The notes beneath the pieces are model-generated. The model did not search any database and was not told the DNA's origin. It was given only the letters and a program-made list of their open reading frames with translations. Below, one piece after another: positions 1-9,719 of a stretch of DNA of 64,000 bases; position 1 is the first letter of the stretch; every line of letters starts with the position of its first letter. A program made the translations under genes and the position numbers. This stretch comes from Sediminibacterium roseum (GTDB lineage: Bacteria; Bacteroidota; Bacteroidia; Chitinophagales; Chitinophagaceae): assembly GCF_009939005.1 (NCBI RefSeq), contig NZ_JAACJS010000002.1, forward strand, positions 712,646 to 776,645, in the 5' to 3' direction.

Positions 1-2892
1 GGAAACGCCGATGTATACGTGATGCCACTTGCAGGTGGCGAAGTAAAACAGCTCACTTTCCACAGTGCGGCAGACGATGTGAACAGCTGGAGTTGGGATA
101 ATAAAAAAATATATTTCACATCAGGACGTACGGGGCAGCTTTCCGGCTACACCGTGAGCATCAATGGCGGCACGCCGCAGCGTTTGTTTGGCGATCATTA
201 TTTTTTGTTTGATCATGGCTTGTTCGAACACCCGTCAACCGGCGAAATATTTTTCAACGATACCTGGGAAAGCAGCAACCAGCTTTCGCGCAAACGTTAC
301 AAAGGGCCGTTTAACCCCGACCTTCAATCGTACAACCTTAAAACAAAAGAGTACAAAAAATATACAAACTGGGAAGGGAAGGATTTTGGAACAACCATCG
401 ATAAAAACGGCAACATCTATTTTGTTTCAGATGAGGCCAATGGCGAATACAACCTGTATGCGCTTGATAAAGGAAAGAAGGTAGGGTTAACCAAATTCCC
501 GACTTCCATCAAAACCCCCATGGTAAATGCCAATGGCGGCAAGATCGTTTTTGAAAAGGATTACCAGTTGTGGATGTATGATGTTGCAAAAAAAGAATCG
601 GAAAAGCTGGACATCAAACTGTTCCGCAACAATATTCTGCCTGCGGAAAAAGACTACGAAGTGACCCGCAACATCACCAATTTTGATCTGTCGCCCGATG
701 GCAAAAAGCTCGCGTTCACCTCGCGCGGCGAATTGTTTGTGAGCGATGTGGACGGAAAATTCGTACAACGCATCAACCGTAAAAACACGGAGCGCGCAAG
801 GGAAGTGAAGTGGATGAGCGATAACAAAACGCTCTTGTTCAACCAGACCGCCGGTGGTTACCTTAACCTCTATACCGTAGCGGCAGATGGTTCTTCTGGC
901 GTAAAACAGGTTACCAACGATCAGAAAGACAACCGGTCCATCGCTTTCAACAAAACAAAAACAAAAGCGGTTTACCTCAGCGGGCGCGACGAAGTAAAAA
1001 TGCTCGACCTGAAAACGATGGAGAACAAAACGATGGTGAAAGACGAGATCTGGGCGTTCCAGAATTCCGACCCGGGCTTTTCACCCAACGATGAGTACAT
1101 ATTCTTTACCGCGATCCGCAATTTTGAACAGGATATTTTTGTTCACAACATCAAAGAGAACAAAACCATCAATCTTACCAATACCGGTGTAACGGAGGCA
1201 TCGCCGATCTGGTCGCCGGATGGCAAATACATTTATTTCAATTCTGCACGCACCAAACCATCGTATCCGTTTGGCCCGCAGAACCCAAGGATCTATCGCA
1301 TGGCGCTTGAAAAAATAGACGAGCCTTACCGCAGCGATAAATACAACGACCTGTTTAAACCCCTTGATAAAAAAGAGAAAGCAGACAGCGCAAAAAAAGA
1401 CACTACCAAAAAAGAACCCGTTGTTACCAACGCGATCGCGATAGATGTTGAGAACATAATGGAAAGGCTCGAGCAGGTTGGCCCCAATTTCGGTTCGCAG
1501 TTCCTGGGCGCGGTGATACAGAAAGGCGATAAAACTTCCGTACTCTACATCAGCGATCATGCCGAGGGCAGGGGTGCAATGTGGAAGACAACGATAGAGC
1601 CTTTTGAAAATAACAAGACAGAAAAGATTACCGGAGCGGATGCATTCGGTTTCGATCTTGCTGAATCTACCGATAAAACAATGGCGCTGATCGGTGGGAA
1701 CATTTACAAACTCAACCTGGATGGAAACAGGCTTGACCCGGTTGCCATCAGCTATACGTTCCGAAAAAATCTCTCCGCAGAATTTGCACAGATCTTTGAA
1801 GAAGCATGGGCGCAGGTGGAAGAGAATTATTACGATGAGAAGTTCCATGGACTGGATTGGCAGGCGACAAAGAAAAAGTACGAGGCATTCATTCCGCATA
1901 TCAACAACCGGTCCGATCTGCGCACGCTGCTGAGCGATATGCTGGGCGAACTCAATTCATCGCACCAGGGCTTTACTTCAAATGGCGATGAAGAAAACCT
2001 GAACTTGTCGAACAGGACCATGGAAACAGGTATCCTCTTTGAGAACAACGATCCATACAAAGTAAGATCGGTGGTCAAAAAAAGCAACGCAGATAAGAAA
2101 GCGATCGATGTAAGACCCGGTGATGTGTTGACGAAAGTAAACGATGAGCCGGTTGACCAACGCATTGACCGCAATTACTATTTCAGCAGGCCCTCCCTCG
2201 ACAGGGAGATCAAACTGAGCTTCAGCCGCGGCGCGCAATCGATAGACGTTAAAATTCATCCGCAGCCAACGCTGGCCAATGTGTTGTACGATGACTGGAT
2301 CGACAACAACCAGAAGATCGTTGATGAGAAGAGCCGGAACCGTATTGCCTACCATTGCATGAAGAACATGGGCACCGGCGAGCTGGAGAAATTCCTGATC
2401 GATATGACACAGGATTTTTACAGGAAAGATGCATTGATACTGGATTTGCGCTACAATACAGGTGGAAATGTGCACGATGAAGTGTTGAAGTTTTTGAGCC
2501 AGCGTGCCTACCTCCAATGGAAATACCGCGAAGGAAAATTAACGCCGCAGGCAAATTTTGCGCCTTCAGACAAACCGATCATCCTGCTTACCAACGAGCA
2601 ATCGCTGAGCGATGCGGAGATGACAGCGCAGGGGTTCAAAGCGCTCAAACTTGGAAAGATCGTAGGAACGGGAACGTATCGCTGGATCATCTTTACAAGC
2701 GGCGTTGGCCTGGTAGACGGATCGTTCGTACGTTTGCCGAGCTGGGGTTGTTATACGCTGGATGGCAAGGACATTGAGAAAACAGGCGTAGATCCCGATA
2801 TACTGGTGAACATGAATTTTGAAGACCGCATCAATCACCGCGACCCGCAGCTGGAAAGGGCGATAGCGGAGATCATGAAACAATTGAAATAG
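1..2892 (+). CDS. Tricorn-like S41 family peptidase with beta-propeller and PDZ (5' end outside window)
   Basis: The reading frame is open from base 1 (GNADVYVMPLAGG...), so the N-terminus, probably with a signal peptide, lies outside the window. The N-terminal half shows WD40/TolB-like propeller repeats (for example SPDGKKLAF, WSPDGKYIYF). A Lys-rich linker follows near 1370-1430, then a helical core domain, a PDZ-like segment (near 2030-2250) and a C-terminal S41 peptidase domain. The stretch TNEQSLSDAEMTAQ (about 2590-2632) carries the presumed nucleophilic serine, and DLRYNTGGN is the typical S41 strand. Tricorn-core proteins degrade peptides; in Bacteroidota they are usually periplasmic. 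No partner gene is adjacent. The family call is firm, the substrate is unknown. Confidence 0.9.
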   Translation, partial: GNADVYVMPLAGGEVKQLTFHSAADDVNSWSWDNKKIYFTSGRTGQLSGYTVSINGGTPQRLFGDHYFLFDHGLFEHPSTGEIFFNDTWESSNQLSRKRYKGPFNPDLQSYNLKTKEYKKYTNWEGKDFGTTIDKNGNIYFVSDEANGEYNLYALDKGKKVGLTKFPTSIKTPMVNANGGKIVFEKDYQLWMYDVAKKESEKLDIKLFRNNILPAEKDYEVTRNITNFDLSPDGKKLAFTSRGELFVSDVDGKFVQRINRKNTERAREVKWMSDNKTLLFNQTAGGYLNLYTVAADGSSGVKQVTNDQKDNRSIAFNKTKTKAVYLSGRDEVKMLDLKTMENKTMVKDEIWAFQNSDPGFSPNDEYIFFTAIRNFEQDIFVHNIKENKTINLTNTGVTEASPIWSPDGKYIYFNSARTKPSYPFGPQNPRIYRMALEKIDEPYRSDKYNDLFKPLDKKEKADSAKKDTTKKEPVVTNAIAIDVENIMERLEQVGPNFGSQFLGAVIQKGDKTSVLYISDHAEGRGAMWKTTIEPFENNKTEKITGADAFGFDLAESTDKTMALIGGNIYKLNLDGNRLDPVAISYTFRKNLSAEFAQIFEEAWAQVEENYYDEKFHGLDWQATKKKYEAFIPHINNRSDLRTLLSDMLGELNSSHQGFTSNGDEENLNLSNRTMETGILFENNDPYKVRSVVKKSNADKKAIDVRPGDVLTKVNDEPVDQRIDRNYYFSRPSLDREIKLSFSRGAQSIDVKIHPQPTLANVLYDDWIDNNQKIVDEKSRNRIAYHCMKNMGTGELEKFLIDMTQDFYRKDALILDLRYNTGGNVHDEVLKFLSQRAYLQWKYREGKLTPQANFAPSDKPIILLTNEQSLSDAEMTAQGFKALKLGKIVGTGTYRWIIFTSGVGLVDGSFVRLPSWGCYTLDGKDIEKTGVDPDILVNMNFEDRINHRDPQLERAIAEIMKQLK

Positions 2893-2992
2893 CATCCGGA
2901 TCACGGTTCTTACAGGTGCTCAATGGGAAATTCCCATGTGTGCAGGCTGTAAGGGCCGTGATTTTTTTCAACCACCCACTTAATTCCGATCC

Positions 2993-3622
2993 ATGCAACG
3001 GGTTGTGCCATTCGATCCTTCTTCAGACAAATTGATCCGGCTCGATTTTACATCGAAGAACACTGAATTGACAGATGAGATCGTGAACGATACAACATTG
3101 TTCTCTGCTTACATCGATCATAAAATACAATCGCATACTTACGGCATTGGCGGATACGACGAACACCGCACAGTGTACAGCCGCAGTAAAGTTTTTGATA
3201 CCGGGGAAGAACCGCGCCGTTTGCACCTGGGCGTGGATATCTGGGGCAAGGCCGGAACGCCGGTGTATGCGCCGCTTGAAGCAACGGTGCATAGTTTTGC
3301 GTTCAATGATCAATATGGCGACTATGGCGCAACCATTATTTTGTCGCACGGAACATTTTATACCCTATACGGTCATCTTTCCTTAAAGGACCTCGATGGT
3401 TTGTATGAAGGAAAACCAATCAAAACCGGTGAACGGATCGCGCATTTTGGAGAACCGGCTGAGAACGGGCACTGGCCACCGCATTTGCATTTCCAGTTGA
3501 TCAATGAGATGGGGAACCATAGGGGCGATTATCCCGGTGTTTGTAAATTCAGTGAGCGGGAAAAATATCTGCAAAATTGCCCGGATCCCGATTCCATATT
3601 GCAGATGATCCAATATGTATAA
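2993..3622 (+). CDS. M23 family (LytM-like) metallopeptidase
   Basis: A 209-residue protein with the zinc-binding pattern of M23 peptidases. HLGVDIWGKAGTPVYAP (residues about 77-93) supplies the first His and Asp, HGTFYTLYGHL is the central strand, and PPHLHFQL supplies the HxH motif. M23 enzymes cleave peptide cross-bridges of peptidoglycan. There is no obvious signal peptide or LysM domain. In some bacteria this domain is fused to an aminoglycoside phosphotransferase/aminotransferase protein, but here it stands alone. It lies 100 bp after the tricorn-like gene with no visible terminator between, so co-transcription is possible. Confidence 0.85.
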   Translation: MQRVVPFDPSSDKLIRLDFTSKNTELTDEIVNDTTLFSAYIDHKIQSHTYGIGGYDEHRTVYSRSKVFDTGEEPRRLHLGVDIWGKAGTPVYAPLEATVHSFAFNDQYGDYGATIILSHGTFYTLYGHLSLKDLDGLYEGKPIKTGERIAHFGEPAENGHWPPHLHFQLINEMGNHRGDYPGVCKFSEREKYLQNCPDPDSILQMIQYV

Positions 3623-3829
3623 TACTTTATGAGACTACAAACGTTCATATACGTTTAAAATACGGCCGCTCAGCGGCTAGCCCCCAGATCATGTTCCCAA
3701 AATGGGTAATTCCCCGGAAATTCAATAAAATCAAGGGTTCAGCAACTTTTGAACATCCTGTGAAAAACATTATCCTCCCCATCCGGGCAACCACTGTAAC
3801 ATTGTGTTGTTAATCTTTGGTTTTGGTTT
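3623..3829. other. Intergenic region without a gene, upstream of the riboswitch
   Basis: No credible coding sequence. Two small inverted repeats are visible: AAACGT/ACGTTT around 3639-3656, and a GC-rich hairpin GCCGCT-c-AGCGGC at 3665-3677. Either could end the M23 transcript, but neither has a convincing T-run. The promoter of the riboswitch-nrdBA transcript should lie near 3780-3825. The best -7-like match is AATCTTTG near 3813-3820 (one mismatch to TAnnTTTG), with no clear -33 box. Confidence 0.4.
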
Positions 3830-3990
3830 CAATACCAGGTGAAGCCGAATTAAAAGGGAATCGTGTTAAAATCACGAGCTATCCCCGTAGCTGTAAATCC
3901 TAAAACGTTTTTTGCATCATTCTTGCCACTGTTCCGTGTACGGGATGGGAAGGCCGCAAAAGATAAGGACAAGCCAGAAGACCTGCCAGC
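3830..3990 (+). promoter_or_regulatory. Cobalamin (B12) riboswitch aptamer upstream of nrdBA
   Basis: The stretch carries the conserved blocks of the cobalamin riboswitch in the right order. GCCGAATTAAAAGGGAATC at about 3844 is followed by the ATCACGAGCTATCCCCGTA/GCTGTA core (about 3871-3896), then TTGCCACTG (3923), GGGAAGGC (3948-3955), and the B12 box AAGCCAGAAGACCTGCC (3971-3987). The segment CAGGT at 3836-3840 can pair with ACCTG at 3981-3985 to close P1. It lies directly upstream of the class Ia ribonucleotide reductase genes. Boundaries are approximate because P1 was judged by eye. Confidence 0.92.
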
Positions 3991-3993
3991 TTA

Positions 3994-4030
3994 ACACAAA
4001 CACCAGCTTTCGGAGGAAAAGCAGCGTGAA
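3994..4030 (+). promoter_or_regulatory. Possible expression-platform hairpin with buried GGAGGA
   Basis: Just after the aptamer, GCTTT-CGGAGGA-AAAGC (about 4004-4020) can form a short hairpin that places a Shine-Dalgarno-like GGAGGA in its loop. A GTG codon in frame with nrdB follows at 4026. No T-rich intrinsic terminator is visible before the ATG at 4110, so control of translation rather than transcription is the more natural reading. This is inference from a short stem. Confidence 0.35.
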
Positions 4031-4109
4031 ATGGAAAGGGATACCTGTCTCTGCCACTTCCGCATCTTCGTCTCCGCAGCAGAAAGTTTTGATCTTTAAA
4101 AACGATTAT

Positions 4110-5081
4110 ATGCAGAACGAACCGATACTCCAGGATAACAAAGACCGCTTTGTGTTGTTCCCGATCAAGCACCAGGACATATGGCACATGTACAAACAGG
4201 CAGAAGCAAGTTTCTGGACAGCAGAAGAACTTGATCTTACTACAGATGTACAGGACTGGGCCAACAAACTGAATGAGGATGAGAAATATTTTATCAAACA
4301 CGTGCTTGCTTTTTTTGCAGCGAGTGATGGTATTGTGAACGAAAACCTTGCCGTTAATTTTCTGCAGGAGGTTCAATACCCTGAGGCGCGTTGTATGTAT
4401 GGATTCCAGGTGATGATTGAGAACATACACAGCGAAGTGTATTCGTTGCTGATCGATACTTATATCAAAGAACCGGTAGAGAAAGACAGGCTGCTGCGCG
4501 CGATAGATACCATCGATTGCGTGCAGAAGAAAGCGGGATGGGCGCTGCGCTGGATAGAAAAAGGAAATTTCGCCGAGCGGCTCATTGCTTTCGCAGCCGT
4601 AGAAGGCATTTTCTTCAGCGGCAGCTTCTGCTCTATTTTCTGGCTGAAAAAAAGAGGATTGATGCCCGGCCTCAGTTTCGCGAACGAACTGATCAGCCGT
4701 GACGAAGGATTGCATTGCGATTTTGCATGTTTGCTGTACACCAAACACGTCGTTAACCAATTGTCACAGGAAACCGTTGTTACCATCATACGCGATGCGG
4801 TGGAAATTGAGAAAGAGTTTGTGAGCAGTGCATTGCCTGTAGGACTGATCGGTATGAACGCCGCACTGATGTGCCAGTACATCGAATTTGTTGCAGACCG
4901 TTTGCTGGTGGCGCTCGGATGCAGCAAAATATACAACGTGGCCAACCCCTTTGATTTCATGGAGATGATCTCACTGCAGGGCAAAACAAATTTCTTTGAA
5001 AAGAGAGTGGGTGAATACCAGAAAGCAGGCGTGATGAGTGATGCGGGATCGAAGACATTTTCGATAGATGAAGACTTTTAA
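4110..5081 (+). CDS. nrdB: Class Ia ribonucleotide reductase, small (radical) subunit
   Basis: A 323-residue R2 protein that houses the di-iron tyrosyl radical cofactor used by the large subunit to make deoxyribonucleotides. The metal and radical residues are visible in [10 protein letters not shown]: Glu and His ligands followed by the radical Tyr. This marks class Ia/b rather than the Tyr-less class Ic. I start at ATG 4110 ([10 protein letters not shown]...), which matches the usual N-terminus of Bacteroidota R2. The open frame runs back to 3912, but that extension is riboswitch sequence. An in-frame GTG at 4026 with GGAGGA upstream would add 28 residues and cannot be excluded. nrdA follows after 30 bp. 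The presumed regulator is the B12 riboswitch. Confidence 0.95.
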   Translation: MQNEPILQDNKDRFVLFPIKHQDIWHMYKQAEASFWTAEELDLTTDVQDWANKLNEDEKYFIKHVLAFFAASDGIVNENLAVNFLQEVQYPEARCMYGFQVMIENIHSEVYSLLIDTYIKEPVEKDRLLRAIDTIDCVQKKAGWALRWIEKGNFAERLIAFAAVEGIFFSGSFCSIFWLKKRGLMPGLSFANELISRDEGLHCDFACLLYTKHVVNQLSQETVVTIIRDAVEIEKEFVSSALPVGLIGMNAALMCQYIEFVADRLLVALGCSKIYNVANPFDFMEMISLQGKTNFFEKRVGEYQKAGVMSDAGSKTFSIDEDF

Positions 5082-5111
5082 TTCAATTAACCTTATAATA
5101 GATACAACACC

Positions 5112-7469
5112 ATGTTTGTAGTAAAACGGAACGGAAAGAAAGAAGCAGTGCATTTCGACAAGATCACTTCGCGCGTGATGAAGCTGAGCTATGGATTGCA
5201 TTTGAAACAGGATGACATCATCGAGATCGCGAAGAAAGTGATCATCGGGATCTACAACAATGTAACCACTACGGAACTGGATAACCTTGCAGCAGAAACA
5301 GCCGCATCGTTTACCACGAAGCATCCTGATTTTGCGGTACTCGCGGCGCGCATTGCCGTGAGCAACCTGCACAAGAACACGGTAAAATCATTTTCCCAAA
5401 CGGCAAAGTTGCTGTACAACTACATCGACGATAAAACCAATGAACCTGCGCCATTGATAGCGGATGATATTTACGAGATCATACAGGAACATGCAGACAG
5501 GCTGGATGCATCGATCATTTATGAAAGGGATTATCATTTTGATTTCTTCGGTTTTAAAACACTCGAAAAATCATACCTGCTCAAAGTGAACGGAAAGATC
5601 ACCGAGCGCCCGCAGCACATGTTCATGCGGGTTGCGCTGGGTATTCACAAAGCGGATATAGAGGCTGCTATTGAAACGTATAACCTGATGAGCGAAAAAT
5701 GGTTCATCCATGCAACACCAACACTGTTCAATGCGGGCACGCCCAAACCGCAGATGAGCAGTTGCTTTTTGCTGAGTATGAAAGACGACAGCATCCCGGG
5801 TATTTACGAAACGTTGAAGGATTGTGCGCAGATCTCCCAATCGGCCGGCGGCATCGGCCTCAACATCCACAACATCCGCGCAACGGGCAGTTACATCAAA
5901 GGAACCAACGGAACATCCAACGGCATCATCCCGATGCTTCGGGTGTTCAACGATACTGCGCGTTATGTTGACCAGGGAGGCGGTAAACGCAAAGGCGCGT
6001 TTTCCATTTACCTCGAGCCATGGCATGCCGATGTGTTTGAGTTCCTCGAACTGAGAAAGAACCAGGGAAAAGAAGAAATGCGCGCGCGCGATCTTTTCCT
6101 TGCCTTGTGGATCCCCGACCTGTTCATGAAACGCGTGGAAGCAGATGGGCAATGGAGTTTGTTTTGTCCCAACGAAGCAAAGAACCTCCACACCACGCAT
6201 GGCGAGGCATTCGAAAAGTTGTACCATCAATACGAACAGGAAGGAAAGGCCCGCAAGACTTTTCCTGCGCGCGAGTTGTGGAACGCGATCCTGGAGGCAC
6301 AGATCGAAACAGGAACACCTTATATTTTATACAAAGACGCGGCCAACGAAAAAAGCAACCAGAAGAACCTGGGAACGATCCGTTGCAGTAACCTGTGTAC
6401 AGAGATCATCGAATACAGCGATGAGAACGAAACTGCGGTTTGTAACCTCGCATCGCTTTCATTACCGCGTTTTGTTGAGGGCAAGAATTTTAATTTCGAC
6501 AAGCTGGTTGAAGTAACGCAGATCGTTACGCGCAACCTCAACAAAGTGATCGATAACAATTTTTACCCGATCGAAGAAACCAAAAGAAGCAACCTGCGCC
6601 ACCGGCCCATCGGGTTGGGCGTACAGGGCCTCGCAGATGTATTCATGTTGCTCGGCCTGCCGTTTGAAAGCGATATGGCAAAAATGCTCAACAGGAATAT
6701 TTTTGAAGCGATTTATTTTGGCGCCATGACCGCATCAAAAGACATTGCGAAAGAAGTTGGCCATTACGAAACATTCCCAGGGTCGCCATTGTCGAAAGGC
6801 ATTTTCCAGTTCGATATGTGGAACACCAAACCGAGCGACCGCTTCGATTGGGAAGAACTGCGCAAAGAAGTGATGCAATATGGCGTACGCAATTCGCTGT
6901 TGCTTGCACCGATGCCAACCGCATCCACTTCACAGATCCTAGGCAACAACGAGTGCTTTGAACCGTATACATCCAACATCTACAACAGGCGCGTATTGAG
7001 CGGCGAATTTGTGGTGGTGAACAAACACCTGCTGAAAGACCTGGTCACACTTGGTTTGTGGAACGACAACATGAAGCAGCGGATCATCGCCGCAAACGGA
7101 TCTGTGCAAAATATCGAAGAGATCCCTGCGGAAATGAAGGAGATCTATAAAACGGTTTGGGAGATCAAACAAAGGAACATCATCGACATGGCTGCAGACA
7201 GGGGCGCTTTTGTTTGCCAGTCGCAATCGCTTAACCTTTTTGTTGAACAGCCGAATTTTGCGAAGTTGTCGTCCATGCATTTTTATACCTGGAAGAAAGG
7301 TCTGAAAACGGGCATGTACTATCTCCGTACCAAGGCCGCTGCAGATGCGATCAAATTCACGATCGATGCATCGGTACTGGACCAGGCCAGGATACAGCAG
7401 GAAGAATCTGCGGCGCAGATCTCGTGTTCGCTGGATAACCCGGAAGGGTGTGAGATGTGTGGATCTTAG
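5112..7469 (+). CDS. nrdA: Class Ia ribonucleotide reductase, large (catalytic) subunit
   Basis: A 785-residue R1 protein. An N-terminal ATP-cone ([20 protein letters not shown], residues 3-22) gives allosteric activity control by ATP/dATP. The catalytic barrel shows the substrate-site Cys in PQMSSCFLL, the NLCTEI and CNLASLSL loops with the partner cysteine and catalytic Asn/Cys, and PMPTAST of the nucleotide-binding region. The C-terminus ends GCEMCGS, the swinging CxxC that is re-reduced by thioredoxin. It forms an operon with nrdB (30-bp gap) and ends at an intrinsic terminator. Length and motifs are complete. Confidence 0.96.
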   Translation: MFVVKRNGKKEAVHFDKITSRVMKLSYGLHLKQDDIIEIAKKVIIGIYNNVTTTELDNLAAETAASFTTKHPDFAVLAARIAVSNLHKNTVKSFSQTAKLLYNYIDDKTNEPAPLIADDIYEIIQEHADRLDASIIYERDYHFDFFGFKTLEKSYLLKVNGKITERPQHMFMRVALGIHKADIEAAIETYNLMSEKWFIHATPTLFNAGTPKPQMSSCFLLSMKDDSIPGIYETLKDCAQISQSAGGIGLNIHNIRATGSYIKGTNGTSNGIIPMLRVFNDTARYVDQGGGKRKGAFSIYLEPWHADVFEFLELRKNQGKEEMRARDLFLALWIPDLFMKRVEADGQWSLFCPNEAKNLHTTHGEAFEKLYHQYEQEGKARKTFPARELWNAILEAQIETGTPYILYKDAANEKSNQKNLGTIRCSNLCTEIIEYSDENETAVCNLASLSLPRFVEGKNFNFDKLVEVTQIVTRNLNKVIDNNFYPIEETKRSNLRHRPIGLGVQGLADVFMLLGLPFESDMAKMLNRNIFEAIYFGAMTASKDIAKEVGHYETFPGSPLSKGIFQFDMWNTKPSDRFDWEELRKEVMQYGVRNSLLLAPMPTASTSQILGNNECFEPYTSNIYNRRVLSGEFVVVNKHLLKDLVTLGLWNDNMKQRIIAANGSVQNIEEIPAEMKEIYKTVWEIKQRNIIDMAADRGAFVCQSQSLNLFVEQPNFAKLSSMHFYTWKKGLKTGMYYLRTKAAADAIKFTIDASVLDQARIQQEESAAQISCSLDNPEGCEMCGS

Positions 7470-7496
7470 TTTTTCCAGGTCAACATTGCATTGAAT

Positions 7497-7536
7497 AAAA
7501 AATGCCGGGATACAGTTTGTACCCGGCATTTTTTAT
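7497..7536. terminator. Bidirectional intrinsic terminator after nrdA
   Basis: The arms AATGCCGGG and CCCGGCATT (7501-7509 and 7522-7530) form a perfect 9-bp stem with A-run and T-run flanks. It separates nrdA from the convergent small gene at 7573-7869. A second tiny hairpin TCCGCC-aac-GGCGGA follows at about 7535-7549. Confidence 0.85.
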
Positions 7537-7572
7537 CCGCCAACGGCGGATTGTAATGCATTCGCGAAGCGG

Positions 7573-7869
7573 TCAATGTTTTATTTTTTCAAGCAACGAT
7601 CCTGCGATGGCCCGCCACTCGTCTTTCAACGGTGCAGGTGAAATCTCTTTTCCGGCCCGCCGGTACCAGTAGGCTGCATTACCCAAGTCGCCTTCCTTGC
7701 GGTGCAGGTATGCGTGTACCCAGGCAGCATCTTTGTCTTCGAGATCGTTGACAAGCCCGTGCGCAGATTCCCAATCGTTTCTTGCATCGTACCACAACGC
7801 AAGCAATTGAACAGGCAGGTTGGGAGCGGTTTCTTCGGAAACACTTTTTACAAATTCATCCAGGTTCAT
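7573..7869 (-). CDS. Conserved small protein of unknown function
   Basis: A 98-residue acidic, Trp-rich protein without signal peptide or membrane segment. Recognisable stretches are LALWYDARNDWESAHGLV and DAAWVHAYLHRKEGDLGNA, with a paired WHA/AYWYRRAG pattern that looks like two helix-turn-helix repeats (TPR/Sel1-like). I have a general memory of such short proteins being widespread in bacteria but know no function. It is convergent with nrdA and its start ATG at 7869 has no clear promoter. The coding call rests on codon structure and composition. Confidence 0.7.
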   Translation of the reverse strand: MNLDEFVKSVSEETAPNLPVQLLALWYDARNDWESAHGLVNDLEDKDAAWVHAYLHRKEGDLGNAAYWYRRAGKEISPAPLKDEWRAIAGSLLEKIKH

Positions 7870-7975
7870 ACAACAAAATAAAAAAACAAAACCTCATTTC
7901 CATCCTTGTCCTGTTTTATTTGATGGTAAAAAAGGAAGGAGGAAAGAGGTTTGTGGATTATTCATCAATCAAAAA

Positions 7976-8713
7976 CTACCAGGGTAATTCTTCACCGAGG
8001 TGCATGTATTTCCCCGTTGGACCGTTTTCGTCCAGTAAGGAGAGCGCCACCGAAGTTTTTGCGCCGTCGGTGATTTCCATAGGGGCGGCATCGGTTCCCA
8101 TGTCTGTTTTAACCCAGCCGGGATGCACGGAATTTACTTTCACGCTGGTTCCCGCGAGCGCGGCCGCGAGGTGTATGGTGTATGAGTTCAATGCTGTTTT
8201 TGAAGTGTTGTAGGCAAACAGCTTGGATTCATAAATAGGAGAGCTTGCATCGCTGTGAAGATTCAGCGAACCGAGGATGCTGCTCAGGTTCACGATGCGG
8301 CCCGCATTGCTTTTACGGATAAGGGGAAGCAAGGTGTTCGTGAGTTTTACCACGTTGAAAAAGTTGGTGTCAAGTGTATCGTGCAGTTCTTTGTCTGAGA
8401 TGGTGGTGGTATTGTTGGTACCAAACCCGCCGCTCTCGATCATGATGCCTGCGTTGTTCACAAGAATATCGAGTTTGCCGTATTTGTTGTTGATGTAATC
8501 GTATGCGCCTTTGATATCGGCATTGTTGTCTACATCCAGCTGCAAAAATTCGGCAGTAATGCCTTCATCCTGTAATTGCTTAACGGCTGCTTCTCCTTTT
8601 TCTTTGCTGCGCGCACCTGCAATAATGGTTACGCCTTCTTTGCCCAATTGACGGGCGGTTTCAAAACCTATGCCTTTGTTGGCACCGGTGATCAATGCAA
8701 TTTTGTTCGACAT
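7976..8713 (-). CDS. SDR family NAD(P)-dependent oxidoreductase
   Basis: A 245-residue classical short-chain dehydrogenase. It has the TGANKGIG cofactor motif (residues 9-16), NNAG, a serine in the LSSILGS strand, and YNTSK as the catalytic Tyr-x-x-x-Lys. The family contains carbonyl-reductase-like enzymes that reduce aldehydes, ketones or quinones with NADPH; the substrate here is unknown. It is the last gene of a same-strand cluster (marR, NmrA-like, SDR) and begins 62 bp after the NmrA-like gene. A single half-site-like TTTGTAT near 8763 recalls the operators upstream but is too weak to call. Confidence 0.9.
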   Translation of the reverse strand: MSNKIALITGANKGIGFETARQLGKEGVTIIAGARSKEKGEAAVKQLQDEGITAEFLQLDVDNNADIKGAYDYINNKYGKLDILVNNAGIMIESGGFGTNNTTTISDKELHDTLDTNFFNVVKLTNTLLPLIRKSNAGRIVNLSSILGSLNLHSDASSPIYESKLFAYNTSKTALNSYTIHLAAALAGTSVKVNSVHPGWVKTDMGTDAAPMEITDGAKTSVALSLLDENGPTGKYMHLGEELPW

Positions 8714-8775
8714 GTTATTGTTTTTATGAGTGATTGTTATGGGGCAAGAAATTCCGCCCTGTTTTGTATTTGGTA

Positions 8776-9666
8776 TTATGAATGGTAAACCTTCGCAAAT
8801 GTTTGCGCAAAATCTTCGAGTTTAACCTTCCCCAGTGCTGCAGGGCGGTTGGCGAAGTAATCTTCCGTCATGGAGCCATTGTGCAGCGACTGGTTCATCT
8901 CTGCATAGTTTTTTGCGACCTCTTCCGGGAGCCCGGCCTGGATCATTCCGCCGAGCGCCTGTTCGTTGGTAAAGAGTGTCCATTGCAGTTCGGGTTTACC
9001 GATGGCCTTGCCAAGTTCGGATGCGATGCGGTCGGTCGACACTTCATCGCTCGCGAGATAACGTACCGAACGGCCGGTAAAATCAAGCGCGAGCAAGGCT
9101 TCAGCGGCCACTTCAGCGATATCGGCAGGCGAAACGATCGGGAATTTTGATTCACCTATCGCAAAGCTCGATCCTATGATGCCCATGTTTTTGATCATGC
9201 CAACATTGGCCAACAGGTTGTTGAAGAAATAAGGCGGACGAAGGTGCAGGATGTTTACGTTGTCAAGCGCGTTGAGGTGTTGCTCCACGGCATACAGACC
9301 GCTTACCGGGCCAACGCCATCGGGAAGGTGAGCCCCTACGCTGCTCAGGTTAACAACATACCTGGCGCCGGAGGTCCTGATTGCATCAGCATAATTCTTG
9401 CCAACGGCGGCGATCTCTGCTTTCCAGTTGGTGGGGTTGTGCATGGGAGGCACCATCGTGTAAACCGCATCTGCTCCCGCAAAAGCCGTGGCGAGAAAAC
9501 CTGCATCGGTTACCGAGCCGATGGCGGCGGTAACGCCGGCATTGGTGAGCGTTGTGAGATGAGCAGCATTGCGGCCGATAACAGTTACCTGGTGGCCGGC
9601 TCTCAACAGGGCCAGGGAAAGCGGAAGCGAGATGTTTCCTGCACCGCCTGTAATTACATACTTCAT
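8776..9666 (-). CDS. NmrA-like NAD(P)-binding oxidoreductase
   Basis: A 296-residue atypical SDR. The N-terminus MKYVITGGAGNISLPL is a Rossmann GxxGxxG-type motif. VYTMVPPMHNPTNWK and RYVVNLSSVGAHLPDG are typical of the NmrA/HSCARG and quinone-oxidoreductase-2 (YtfG-like) groups. Such proteins are redox sensors or quinone reductases, often under MarR/HxlR control. The gene lies between an upstream marR and a downstream SDR on the same strand. A perfect 18-bp palindrome sits 21 bp before its start, so MarR control of this gene is likely. Confidence 0.87.
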   Translation of the reverse strand: MKYVITGGAGNISLPLSLALLRAGHQVTVIGRNAAHLTTLTNAGVTAAIGSVTDAGFLATAFAGADAVYTMVPPMHNPTNWKAEIAAVGKNYADAIRTSGARYVVNLSSVGAHLPDGVGPVSGLYAVEQHLNALDNVNILHLRPPYFFNNLLANVGMIKNMGIIGSSFAIGESKFPIVSPADIAEVAAEALLALDFTGRSVRYLASDEVSTDRIASELGKAIGKPELQWTLFTNEQALGGMIQAGLPEEVAKNYAEMNQSLHNGSMTEDYFANRPAALGKVKLEDFAQTFAKVYHS

Positions 9667-9686
9667 GAGATGGTTTTTAGATTTGA

Positions 9687-9704
9687 TATTTGTATATACA
9701 AATA
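9687..9704. promoter_or_regulatory. MarR-type operator in front of the NmrA-like gene
   Basis: TATTTGTATATACAAATA is a perfect 18-bp palindrome located between marR and the NmrA-like gene. A 16/18 match (TGTTTGTATGTACAAATA) lies at 10174-10191 over the marR promoter. The shared core TTTGTATnTACAAATA and the position next to a marR gene argue that it is the binding site of that regulator. No clear -7 box is visible for the downstream gene. Confidence 0.75.
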
Positions 9705-9719
9705 ATGAGTGAAAAAAAA

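Noticed and set aside
3912..4109. Upstream extension of the nrdB frame
   Set aside because: This stretch is the riboswitch and its platform; its conserved RNA blocks explain the sequence.
7535..7549. TCCGCC-aac-GGCGGA hairpin beside the nrdA terminator
   Set aside because: Too short to assign a role; probably incidental to the terminator region.
8750..8775. A third MarR site between the NmrA-like and SDR genes
   Set aside because: Only one half-site (TTTGTAT) matches; the other half is absent.
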